DNA from: Hybos culiciformis
Taxonomy: Eukaryota; Arthropoda; Insecta; Diptera; Hybotidae
Direction: 5' to 3'
Assembly: GCA_964007475.1 (NCBI GenBank)
Contig: OZ023273.1
Coordinates: forward strand, 134,575,308 to 134,639,307
Length of the DNA stretch: 64,000 nucleotides
Part shown: positions 48,181-60,559 of the stretch, in pieces
How the letters are laid out: every line of letters starts with the position of its first letter
Numbering within the stretch: position 1 is the first letter of the stretch
Position numbers and translations under genes: made by a program
Notes under the pieces: model-generated
Seen by the model: only the letters and a program-made list of their open reading frames with translations
The model's database searches: none
What the model was told of the DNA's origin: nothing

Positions 48181-48934
48181 ATCACAGAAAAAAATTTGCT
48201 CGTACTCATTACGTCAAAAAAGTTCGTTAATGACATTCTCGTTAAGATAACGAAAAATAATGAATAAATACGTTTTTGTAACGTAAATTTCGTTTATTTT
48301 CTATTACGAACCTTTTTTTTCATTTTTAGTACTCGTTAAAAAAGTTCGTTATCGTTAAATACGGGAAACAAAAATTTCAATCCATACAGAACTTATATTT
48401 TCCATTTTACACATTGCCGTAAATTTAGTTCATAGCTCAGTGGCAGAGTTTATGGATTGCAATGTTTAGGACAGTGGTTCGAAGCCACAAGCGGGCATAA
48501 AAAAAATTATTAAAAAAAAATTAAATAAAAAAATTTAAAAAATAAATAATAAAAAAAGAAACATAAATAAAAAAAATTAATAAATAAAAAAAATAAATAA
48601 AAAAAAATAAATAAAAAAAATAAATAAAAAAAAATAAATAAAAAAAAAAATAAAAAAAAAAATAAAAAAAAAAATAAAAAAAAAATTAAAATAAAAAACA
48701 AAAAAAAAATTAAATAAATAAAAAAAAAAATTTAGTCTAGTAAAATTTTTCTTTCGTATTTGCGGTGTTTTTGCTGAAGAATTTGAAAGGTTTTTGGTTT
48801 TGGGGTATAACGAACTTTTTTAACGAACTACGAGCTTTTTTCAACGAAATGTTCGTTGTAGCCAAAATAACGAATTTTTCGTTGATTTTAACGAATTATT
48901 TAGTTATTAGTACGAGCAAATTTTTTTCTGTGAT
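48181..48934. mobile_element. Non-autonomous TIR transposon with subterminal repeats
   Basis: A perfect 26-bp terminal inverted repeat (starts ATCACAGAAAAAAATTTGCT; 48181-48206 and 48909-48934) bounds the element. Inside each end, many AACGAA/TTCGTT and CGTTAA motifs crowd the terminal 150-200 bp (48220-48365 and 48800-48900), like transposase-binding subterminal repeats of hAT-type elements. No transposase is encoded. The middle is occupied by a SINE at 48430-48727; without it and its duplicated site the element is about 447 bp. No clear target-site duplication is visible. Confidence 0.85.
48430..48727 (+). mobile_element. tRNA-derived SINE with a very long A-rich tail
   Basis: The body of about 70 bp has an A box (TAGCTCAGTGGCAGAG), a B box (GGTTCGAAGCC) and a T-arm-like stem GTGG/CCAC. 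It is followed from about 48500 by some 230 bp of A-rich sequence built of poly-A and AAATAAATA units. The 9-bp target-site duplication AAATTTAGT flanks it (48421-48429 and 48728-48736), showing retrotransposition into the TIR element. The 63-codon F/L-rich minus frame at 48510-48701 is the tail read backwards. Confidence 0.8.
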
Positions 48935-49029
48935 TGAGTGGATTAGAGAACTTAAAAAAATTGTTAGACTATACATGGCTAAATAATGTTTGTGACAAAG
49001 GTATCTTAAAGTTCATTTAATCGAAATGT

Positions 49030-49320
49030 TTAAAACGAACCAAATGCAATACAAAACACTTGTCCAACATTGCGTTGTTTCAGGAACATAAATTCTCTAA
49101 TTATCGTCACCCACCACCAATGTTCTAGATCTAGATTATCGTCTGTTGACTTAACAAAATTTTGTATTTCATTGATTGACAGAGATTTCTGATTTCTTTT
49201 ATAGTAGATTATTTTAACCAAAATATTAGAATTCATAAATTCTCGAATATTACTGTTTATAAGAAAAGTTCTTGTAAACAGTAAACAAATTAAGATATGG
49301 ATTTTTTTTAAAATATTCAT
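49030..49320 (-). CDS. Putative small secreted protein, 96 residues
   Basis: A single open frame begins MNILKKIHILICLLF, a plausible signal peptide. A polar middle (NEIQNFVKSTDDNLDLEHWW) follows, then the C-terminus IREFMFLKQ, VGQVFCIAFGSF. The tryptophan triplet and the central region are GC-richer than the flanks and not low-complexity, unlike chance frames here. Against it: TATAAAAA (49337-49330) is only 10 bases upstream of the ATG, no homologue is recognised, and the frame may continue by splicing. With mature Cys near the end only, no disulfide framework is evident. It may be a lineage-specific gene or a long chance frame. Confidence 0.35.
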   Translation of the reverse strand: MNILKKIHILICLLFTRTFLINSNIREFMNSNILVKIIYYKRNQKSLSINEIQNFVKSTDDNLDLEHWWWVTIIREFMFLKQRNVGQVFCIAFGSF

Positions 49321-52300
49321 TCTAAGAACTTTTTATACTTGAAATCGAATATAATATTAGTATATGCTATTCAAAACTTTTTATTTAATAACCATAATAG
49401 TTATAATAATTTTTTTTTTGGTCGTATAATCTTTTATAAATAAGTAATATACATATATTTTTAAATCCCGTTTCCCCATGATGTTAAATCCAAGATTAAC
49501 GTGATAGTGTTATGTAAAATAAAAAAAAAAAACTCATCAACATTTGCAACAGTCCATCATCATAAACACCATAAAATATAAAGAAAATCATTTATATGGT
49601 TGAACAATAAAACCGGATTTCGTTCTTCAAAATGTTCATGCAATTTTAAGACATGTTTTCCGTTCATTCTTTTTCTTAGTTTCTTTTTTTTTTACCATAA
49701 AAACTACTGATTTTTTCTGGGTAAAATTTATATATATTTTACGCGATAATGTTAAATACTCATTTGTTATAAAAGTTATTTATTTATATATATATATTTT
49801 TTTTTTTGTAATGTTTTATTTTGACTTTAATGTTATAAATAATTTAGATTTCAACAGCTTCAGATTCATAGTTCATAAAACATTTTACTTTGAAATTGGA
49901 AGTTAAAATTATATAGCGTCATATCAATGCAAATTTATTATAATTTGTTGTACATAAAGTATATAAATTTTATGTTGTAAAATTTGTAAATTTATTAACT
50001 TGAAAGTTTTTAAGTGAATTATCTGGGAATTTTCTTAGTCATTGTCAGGTTTATGATATGATTATGATGATATAATTTATATATGGTTAGGAGCCTGTAA
50101 AAGCGGTAGTTTGAAGAATTTATCACCCAGATTTTAGTACATTTAAAATGTGAGAAATTTATTGAATATATAAATAACAAATGTTTGTATCTAATTTGGA
50201 AATATAAATATGTGTTTTGTCGGATTTTTTTATAAAAATCTATAGTTTATTAAAACTTAACTACCTGAAAATTTAAAATCATATTATTGGATGTTATATC
50301 AAATGAAAATAGATAATATTAAAAGGATTTTTTAAGACCAGAAAGGTCATGTTAAAAATTTTTTTTTTTTTCTTTTTATATTTTGATATTAAATTTCAGT
50401 GTATTTTATAAAAATTTAGATTGAGAAATTTTAACCACACACATAATGAATCCCAAAAAAAATATAAAAAAAAAACTATTTTTTGGTAGCTGATGACCTT
50501 TGGAGTCATTAAATGAGAAGCTTCCGAAAAATAAAACATGAAATACCTTAAGGGGCTTTAACCTTATAAAAAAAAAAAATTATGTTTGCTGTTTTTGCGC
50601 AGCACTAAAAATTTTTTGTTCTAAAAATATTTGCGTTTATAATGCTTCCCATTTAGGTTTTTTCTTTCCATCATTTTTATGATTATTTAAAAACTTCAAT
50701 TACATTTAATTCAACTCTGAAGAAGTGATGTGAGTTAGTGTTTCATATATATATATTATTTAGGCTCTATGCATGCTCTAAACTAAGAGTAATCTATTAG
50801 ATTTGGTTTTACAAAATGGTATAATCAGCATAATATGTTAGTCTGGTGAAATCAATTTAGATCGACAGTAAGATTACAGGAAATTAAATATAAATTATAA
50901 ATATTGCACTTAAGATAAACAACGACGTTGTTACGTATTAAGTTCATAACAGATGAATCCTGAATGTAGAGAAGCTTAATTCGATATGATATTTTTGTGA
51001 TACAATGTTTTTCAGAAGAAAAAAACCCTATAAATGTAACTCAAATAGTATTTGCATAGATACTGACTGAGAGTGTCATGTGATTTTATTAAGAAAAATA
51101 AAAATTCTTATACATAAACTCCGTATTATTATAAGCCAGTCACTACAAGAAGTAAATTTTTTTACCTTTTATTTTTTTTTTAAATCCATAGAGGAAATCC
51201 AGAGAAAAAGTTGAATAATTTCATGTACATTGAATGAAAACCACAAAATTGTGGTAAATTCTTAATTTTTTTTTTGTTTTAGCTTCATCGAGATAAACCA
51301 TAAAAGTCGAGACATTCATTGTCAAAAGATGCTGTAAAATTCTTCATAATGGCACATTAATAAGATATATATGTATATATAGAAAAAAAATAAGAAGGAA
51401 ATCATTAAAAGAATTAGGTACAAAAGAAATAACATTTATTTTCGATTATATACTAATTTTTTTATAATGTATATTAATATTATATAATTTTAAATGTATA
51501 TGTGCATATGTGCATATGTATATATTATTTTGATGAATTAATAATCTTCTATCTAAAACTAACTTTCTATCTAAAAATAAAAAGTATAAATTCTTTATGT
51601 GGCTAACTAATATGAAGCGACAAAAAATTTAATTTCCTTTCTATTTACATATATATGTTATGTACATATCTTCCGCATAATAACTATTTTGTTATTAAAA
51701 TTTTCTTGAAATTACTGATTAAAAGTAGTTTCTTTATTCAGTTTAACGTAAGATATTTCCTCCATCTGCGACAATGTTTTGTCAATTATTCTGTTGTGAA
51801 ACTTGTGAAAAGTGTGTTTTTAAATGATACAAAATAATTTCAATTAAATTAGTAATTTATTTATCTCTATGTTTTACTTGCATTTGGCATAACTTTGGTC
51901 AGCTTAATGAGAAGAAACTAGAGTACTTTTGTTTCTTTTAGTTAGTCTAGCGAAGCGAAGCTGAATTAATGTGTTTGATATCATTTCCTGGATGTTAATT
52001 TAGATAAAAAGATAAAAATTTCAATTCAAAGATTTTCTAACCAATTAGACCTAAATAACATACTACAAAAAAAAGTAGTCTGTATAGCCTTTGTTTTCTT
52101 ATTTTAGTAATGTTAATTACTTCATTCGATGAAACCTCTGTAAGTATAAGTTGAAAAAAAATGTCATTTTGATTAATTTTTTTTAGTTATTTTTGATGTA
52201 GAATTTTCTTACTTTCAATACAAATGAAACTAACATATTTGATTCGTATAATTTTTTAGCTACTATAACTATTTTTTAAAATGGTTTTATGGTTAACTAG

Positions 52301-53604
52301 AATAAGAAATCCTTATTTTATTTAAATTGATATTGATATATTTGTTTATGTTTATACAAATTTATGAATAAAAAATAATTAACTAAGTAGATACATTATA
52401 TTTAACTTTGAATACAAGTAGTCAAAATTCAATAACTTCGAAATGGTTGAATATATACTTTAACTCCTATGCCTATATGATAGTTATAGTTATAGCGCTT
52501 TGAATAATAGGCCGAAAAAAAATTAAAATTGGAATTTAATGTTTTATATTATCAGAGTTTGCTTTTTCGAAAAATAAATAAAACAATTTTTTTTTTTTTT
52601 ACAACATTTTCATGATTTTTTAATTAAATATACATATCTTAATAAAAATTATGGGTATTTTTATTACAAACTGAAGAAAACAAATCCAGGTTAAAAGTAA
52701 ATTATGTATTAATTTTAATTTTCGTTTTTTTTTTTTATCAGATAAAAGGATTTAAAATTTTCTTAATCATTATTTGTTGTTAATTTTTTTTTTTTGATTT
52801 ATTTTAATATGGATTTATTACGACAAAGTTATGTTCGCAATTATTTGGTTTTCATTTGGTTTATATGACGAAACAGAAATTTTATATTACTTACTTACAC
52901 AAACACAAATTTTGAACAAAAAATATATAAAATAAAATGATGTAACTTTTTTCATGAAAATTTAACATTATTCAAGGGAAATAGGTTAGGGAAAAAAAAA
53001 AACCACAGTAAAACTTTAACGTTAATAAAATATAATAAAAATCAAAAACAATTTCATGTTAACTTGTAAACATAAATTGAGTTTCTTTTTCAAAATATTC
53101 ACAAAACAAAAAAAAATTACATCAAACTACAATTTTTTTTTTATTCTTAAATAATTTTTTATATCTTATTTGGAAATCTTTTTTTTTTTGTTTTTTTAAG
53201 ATCGTCTTTCTTTAAAAAAAAAATGTTTTTTTTTTCTTAAAAATACGAGTATATTTAAATTGATGTTTCAATTCTTTTGTCAATTCTGCATATTAAAAAA
53301 TAAGAAAAGACACAATAAAAAAAAAAGTCTTCTGGTTTAACTTTTATTACCTTTTTTTTTTTTTTGAATCAAATAATGCGCAAGCAATAAAAGTAACTTT
53401 AATGTAAATTTAATTGAGAATCGAGATATAGTTTTTTTTTTTTCGGTTTTTAGAAGATGTTAATCATATACCAACTTTTAAAATTCAAAGTTAAAAGAAA
53501 GTTGTAAGGTTTTAAATTTTTTATTTCTTATTGGAATATGAATAATAAAATTTTTTTAGTTATTTTTTGTATTTTTTTTAATAAATATAATGAAATTTTA
53601 TATT
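49321..53604. other. AT-rich DNA, no supported gene
   Basis: Homopolymer and TA-rich sequence. The 60-codon frame at 51655-51837 is not supported. No RNA gene or mobile element is recognised. Confidence 0.6.
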
Positions 53605-53695
53605 TCGGGAGCTACAGTGATTCAGTTCTATTGCAACTCGAATATCAGTGGTTATGGTTCGACCCTATTAAAGAGGATTTTTGATTTTTTGTGGA
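53605..53695 (+). mobile_element. Degenerate tRNA-derived SINE
   Basis: A box-like GAGCTACAGTGATTCAG (about 53611-53627) and B box GGTTCGACCCT (about 53657-53667), followed by AAAGAGGA and a T-rich tail. The spacing and the ATTGCAA / AGAGGA context resemble the SINE bodies at 40797 and 48430. It has no flanking duplication that I can see. Confidence 0.45.
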
Positions 53696-54386
53696 ATCTT
53701 GCAAATTTAATCGTGAAACTATAATGGTTTTCACAAAATTTTTAATCGACACATTAAATTATAAAGTCCAATCAAAATTCTATAATTATGTAATTTTCAG
53801 GAGATTTATTTATTCCAAATTATAAATTTTGGGATATTTTCAAAAACAATGTAGTATGTAGTAAAGTTCTTTAAATAGTATATAGTAACGCTTAATAATG
53901 TTGCATCAATTTTTTTTTTATTTCTAAATTAAAAATGTTCGTTTTTCGAAATTGAAATTGATTAAAATATCCTGATCAGCTTGAGTTATTATTTATTTAA
54001 TTTATTAGTTAATATTTTATTTATTTTATTACACTGTTGATGACGTCCAAATTAAGAATTACCGCTGTGATTATGTTTTATTGTTTAATGATGATACGCA
54101 ACGTGTTGCCCTTGCATTTTTTACACACATTTTATTTATTTATTATTTCTAAATTGGACATTATTATGATATATCTACCTATTTATTTATGTATATATAA
54201 ATAATTTAGATTAATTTAAAATAAATGATAAATAGATTATTTATAATTAATGGAAAATAAAAATGTGAATGAAAATAATGTTGAATAAAATTATGTTAAG
54301 ACATTTGTGTCTTTAGTTTTATTAGTTTATATGAAAAAGAAACATAAAATTTTGTATGATGTTAGGATTTAATGTGCTTGTGCATT

Positions 54387-54427
<41 letters not shown>

Positions 54428-57400
54428 CGAGAAACTTTAATATCTTTATTCAAAATTTTCTTATTGTGTTTCAAGCGCATCGTCAAGTTTTTTTTTCGTA
54501 TTTTTAATAACGAAAATTTTAATAAACTTTATCATTATTTGGTTCATTTAATGTAGAAAATAGATATAATGATAAAAAACGATCATGAACATATATTTCA
54601 TAAAAAAATATATATTTATAAATAATAAACTTTTATGAAATAACAGGCGAAGGGCTTCTTTATTATTTTTATTTATTATTTTATTGTTGTCAAGATGAAA
54701 ATATCTCGTGAGCAAAATATAAAATATATTTGTTAATTTTTTTTTTTTTTTTTCAATCCAATTTCAAAAATAATTAGTCCAGCTTTTAAGTGAAATTAGT
54801 TTTTTACCGAAAATTTCAGTTTCATGCTAACTATGTATATACAATAAATGATAAATACAACAATATCACAATAAAACATAAAACTATATATTTATTGACT
54901 AGAGAAAAGAAAATGATTTATCCAGTCTAGAAGTATATAATTATATCTTTTTCCATGAAATACTATTAATAACTTAGAAAGACCGTAAAATTATTAAAAA
55001 ATATTAACTTAGAAAAATACGAATTGAATTTATTTTTAATTATTAGAATAAGGAACATTAAAACTTTTTTTGTACTATAATGTTTATATAAATAATATTC
55101 ATAGTAGAGAAATTGTAAATATTTTCCAACAAACTGTAATTCTTTTCCTATAATTTGATTGATCCTACTATTTAGAAGAGGTAATAACTTTATCTTAATA
55201 AGCTTATGTTGAATATCAGAAGTGAATGAATTCTTCCTTAATAAATATATTCAAAGATGTTGTTAACTAGATAAAGTCTATCAAATGGAAATAAATAGAA
55301 AATGGTTAAAAAAATTAAATAGTAAATCGATGAATAACTAATATTTTTTAATGAGAACGAAAATATAATTAAATACGGTGTATGTTTTGAAATGATATAG
55401 TTTTTTTCCAAATCATTTAGTCCTTTGTACTTAATAGCACTCGGACATGACTTAGTTAAACTAGAGAAGTACATTGTTTTATATAGAAGTATTTAATCGC
55501 AATCAATGGCTAAATGTATTAAACCAGAACAATACACAAAAAATAAGGAAAAAATATTGCTGTTCAAAGCGTTCCTAAACCACTTCATTGGTTTGATTCA
55601 TTTTTTTTTTGTTAATTCCCTCTAACCGAATAGCTAATGATAACGTAAAATCATCAAATTGAGAGTAACTATACTCACAAATTTAGTAATTAAAGATTTA
55701 ATAAACTCAGTCCCCGTGTATTAGTCAGTGGCAACAATTACTAAATTAAAGTAATCAATTTGGATGCTATATACTTATTTTCTAAATATATCTTTAAATT
55801 ATAAAATCTATTTTATAAGTTCAATTTACATTTTAACAATATCCTAAAAGCATAAACTTTAACAATATTATACTAGCTAAACTATTGTTGGATTGGGATA
55901 TTGTTAATATAAAAAAGAAATAATAGAGTAAAAACAGATTCACAACTTTCATAAGATTATTATATGTTGTATTGTAAATAATTTTTATTGTTTATTTCAA
56001 TTTTTCTTATTCAAGTTGGTGAAGCTTAAAAAAAAATAAAAATACAAAAATTATGCTAAATGATTATTCTTTTGGATAATTTTATTAATTTTATAGCATG
56101 TTGAAAGAAAATAAAGATATTTTTTTTTATGTTATTATAAATTGAATGAAAATGATTATTAAACCATAAATGGCATTTTAGTATTATTGAAATAATGATC
56201 TGGAATAAAAATAAAAAATAAAATATATACCTATATATTCAATTTATTGTTTTCTATACACAGGATGATAAATTACTTTGATGGTTTGAAGTTTTAAAAT
56301 AAATATTTCAATTAACAATTTTTTATTTATTTTTTTTTTTTTTTGATTTTTACAAACCGCACACGGTAATTAATAAGATATTAAATTTTAATTAAGTTAT
56401 TTTATATTTTTGAAGAGAACAAATTTAAGGTATATTCATTGCGAGGAATTACACATAATTAAAATTAATTTATTTTCAATATTAAAATAATTATTTCAAT
56501 TTATTTTAATCGGTTTTACTTGTTGCATTTTATTTAAACGCTTAATATTCTTAATTCATTAAAATTTTTAATTTGAAAATTTTATTTTACTTTCGTCGAT
56601 TGGTCGTGTTATGGCTACAGAAATAGTTTTTATATAAATGGAACGATCAGAAAATGTATTGATTGCGTTAATTTAAATATTATTAAATTTTATAATTAAT
56701 TTAAAACTAACTATAAATTTATTTATAATTTTATTCGAAACCAAAACTAATTAGAACTCTTGTTTCTTCAATAATTTATTTTTATTTAATTGAAATTAAA
56801 ATTTTAATTGTCAATTAGTTTCATCTTGTTGGCATATCAACTTCAACTGGGCGTATATAAATTCCAGATGTTGTGTGAACAACAGAAAACTAGGCGGCAA
56901 TTATATTTTTTTAATTTAAATTAAAAAAGGATAAAAATAAACAAGTGTTTCAATTAGTTTTGGTTTTGAATCAAATAAGGATACAGATATATTAAATTAA
57001 ACATAATAATTTATTTATTATGCTTTGTTTGCTATTTCCCCCAACTTTAGGTAATCATAGATTATACATTGTAGCGACTAAATTTAATAAAAAATTGTAA
57101 GTATATAACTCTGTCATAGAGATAATTCTGCATAATCTTTAATAAAACTTTTAATAGACAAACATTCGAAATAGAAACGAAAAGGAAATTAAATGGGGAT
57201 ATCCTTAAGTTTTGCAGTTTAATCAAGGAGTTTTCTTTAAGGCATTGTGCTTTTGGAATACTATAGGTACCATTATATTCTATATATGTAAGAGTATAAC
57301 AGATAGTCTTACAGAATAGAATCAGCGAAATTTGAACAATTTAATGCAAAAAATACAAATTTGCTTTTAAATATTTAAAATAATTCCAAAAATCTTAGAT

Positions 57401-59238
57401 TTTTTCTTTGAGAGATTTTACTTGTACCCACGACAGCCTGGTTTTTTCTACAGCCGCAAGTTGATTAAATTTCATATCATTTATTACTTTTATAAAAAGA
57501 CGTTGCATAAATAAATTGTGCCATTTATAATGAATTTTGTTATGTTGAACGTTTCGAATTTTTTTATGAAAAAGTTAATTTTAAAAAAAAAATTATATGA
57601 TTTATAGTTTATAATGTTTACATAATTATGTTTTTTTTTAAATAGTAAATGGTTTTTCCTATGTGACACTATCAATAAATTACAGACTCTTTGATTTTCC
57701 GAAATTTTACATATTTCGTGTTTATTATTTATGTCCCTGGAGAGATTAATTATAATTTTCCTCTTTTTTTTTTTTTGTACATTGTATGTATAATTTATTT
57801 AAATATTATTTATCTTATTTGTCTTTTAGAAACTTACCATTTAAGCTGAATCCCTGTTGCAAGTTAGTTCACAGGAAATATATTAACTTGTCTTCACATT
57901 TTAGTTTTTTTTTTTATTTTTATTATTTTATTAACTAATAAGTTGAATATATATAATATGTATAAAAATCCAAAAGTTCATTTACCCAACAATTATTATA
58001 ATTCTTATTCGTTTAATATGTTTTTATATATATAATTTATATATATATATATATATATGAATTTCAAACATGAAATTTATATAAAAAGTATATTTCTTTT
58101 TAATTTAATTTTTAAATTTTTTTTTTTTCGTAGAAAAATACACAATGGTCGGTTCATATTTTAATATGAAAAAATTCTAATTAGTTTCACACGATTTTAA
58201 TTTTTCCCATTCGATATAAAGAAAAGAAAAGAAAAAAAAAACAACATGTTATGTTGGCTAGGGAAAAATCAAAGGTATATATAATACAATAAGAATTATA
58301 AATTTTTAATTTTTATCCATTTTTCTTTAGATGAGAAAAATTTTTTATTGTTTGAAAAAAAAAAAATTATTCATTTTTTTCTTATATTTTTAATTTAATT
58401 ATCACATCAATAAATAAATTTATTTATTATTATTATTATATTTTTATTATATATTCTTTTGATGATATGAAGTTTTGTTTGTACAAAAAATTTATATTCG
58501 CGCGTAAATTTTATTAATTTTTTTTTTTGATAAATTGATTATTTGGCAAAAAAATAAATAAAAATATGAATTTTTTTGTGTATATATATGTTCATTGTTT
58601 GTGAATGATTATTATTGTTTAAAGTTGGGTAAATAAAGCAAAAAAAAAAACACATTTTTATGACAGCCAGCTATCATCATGGAATGACGGTAAAAGACTG
58701 AATTGAAATGCGGTTTAAAGCGGCATAAGGTGTAAGAAAAATAAATAATTTTTTTTTTCTGGATTTTTTATTTAAAATTTTTTATTTGTAGAATTTTAAT
58801 TTAGGTTTTTTTTTTAATAAATATTTCTCCCAAATACAAAAAAAGAAAAATTGTTTTTTTTTTACCTGTTGAGAATTTTTCTCAAAACAGATAAATACTA
58901 CTGCTGTTAAAATGATAAAAAATATCACAGAGGTTTTTTTGTAAATAGGTATAATATTCTCTTAGTTAAATATAATTATATACTTTTGTTTGCCTTAATA
59001 TAATAATTTTTTTTATTAAAACTAATTTTAAATATTTTTTTAAGTGTAAAGTAGTTTTTTTGCTTTTTTTTTTTTTTGCTTAAAGAGAGTATTTTGATAT
59101 TAAGTTCAAAACGACGACGATTATAACTTTATCAAAATAAGAAGCTGTTAAAGCTGCATTTTTTTTTAAATATTAATTTTGAATTAAAAAAATTTGTTAC
59201 TTTCTAGATTAGCCAAAACAAAATTATATTTTAGGCTG
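53696..59238. other. AT-rich DNA with TA microsatellites
   Basis: (TA)n runs lie at 54390-54424 and about 58020-58060. A TATATAA box at 56854-56860 preceded by CTGGGCG and followed by GC-richer sequence could be a core promoter but has no coding partner. GC-richer stretches without assignment occur at 57421-57480 and 58660-58735. The frames at 54356, 55238 and 57490 are low-complexity. Confidence 0.5.
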
Positions 59239-59260
59239 CAGAGGTTTTCAACCTTTTTAC
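59239..59260 (+). mobile_element. hAT-like transposon terminus, fragment
   Basis: CAGAGGTTTTCAACCTTTTT closely resembles the 5' terminal repeat shared by many hAT elements (CAGNGGTTCTCAACCTTTTT type). I found no matching reverse-complement terminus or 8-bp target duplication nearby, so at most one end survives. The match may be accidental. Confidence 0.25.
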
Positions 59261-60559
59261 GCGAAAATCACGGTATCAAACAAAACAAGATTTCTTGTGT
59301 ATTATTTATTTATTTAAGTAATTGTAATATACGCACTGAAATAAAAAACTAAGGTTAAGAAATATTTTTATACAACATAAGTAACTGAAATTTTTATGTC
59401 TAATATTGCTGTAATCATGGGAATAGTTATATTAAAAAGTAAAAGTAAAACCTATTTTTTCTTGTTATGACAAATAATATCTAATTTTGCTAAAGTCATT
59501 CACTAGTTCGATTTGCCTATTTATATGTACGTATATATAGAGGGATATACACAAATAATAGGTGTTGAATAATGCATTTATTACGAATCTAATAAATTTG
59601 TTTAATTTTAAATAAACTTAGAGCAGGATAAATAACAGGCTCTGATACTTTATTTTCTGTCCAAAAATCCAAAACTTTAAATATTTTATGTTTTGTATTA
59701 AGGTGTAATCATAATATGATTTTTATTTGTGTATATAACTTGCTATTTGTTCTAAGATTCTCATATTATATACTAAAATGAATGTACTGTCTCAACTGCA
59801 ACATAAATATCAAACCGTGTAATGAATATTAAACGAAAAAAAACATAAAAATGTATAAAATCCTTCGAAAATACTTATAGAAAAATTAAAGATTTATTTT
59901 TAAAACGGGATTAAGACCAACAAATTAAAAACCCATTTAAATAGAATAAAAACTTATGCCTGAGAGATGCTTTAAATGTGTACTTTTTTTAAATTCACTA
60001 CACGGCTTGATATGTGTGCTGATGGACTTCCATAATAATTTTTATATATCATTATTGTATGTTAATTTATGTACATGAAATGTAAAAAATTGGAAAACCT
60101 TATTTTTTGATGTGCCCCTGTTTTAAGGTACTTTTTTTTTTAGAGAGAATATAAAAAGATACAAGGTATAAATAAAACTAAAATTTTTATGTTATCATGC
60201 AAATAGTTGCGCTTCGTTGAATTTTGTTTTAATAATTTCATGGTAGAGAGTTAATAAAAGTAACAACAGTTGGTTATAACTTATGGTAGTTAAGTTCATA
60301 TAATGAATATCAGAGTTATTTTATTTATATTATTTTGAGAGAAACTATGATGGAATTTTAAAATTATATAGGAAAAAAAGGAGGAAAGCGACATTCGTGA
60401 GCTTAGAAGTGAGGACGGGAGAGTGGTTGTTGTTTTTAATTTTTGAATTAACATTAAGGGCAACAAAATGTTATAAAAAATATACTATTCATATTAATGT
60501 ATATAATAATAATGATAGATTGATTATGTATAGAATATACTTTTTTTTATATGTAATAA
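59261..60559. other. AT-rich DNA, no supported gene
   Basis: Nothing recognised apart from a GA-rich patch near 60372-60425 (GGAGGAAAGCGACATTC). Confidence 0.55.

Noticed and set aside
48510..48701. 63-codon F/L-rich minus-strand frame
   Set aside because: It is the A-rich tail of the SINE read backwards, not a membrane protein.
57409..57480. Minus-strand MKFNQLAAVEKTRLSWVQ frame
   Set aside because: Short, with no clear splice context or homology; attractive composition alone is not enough.
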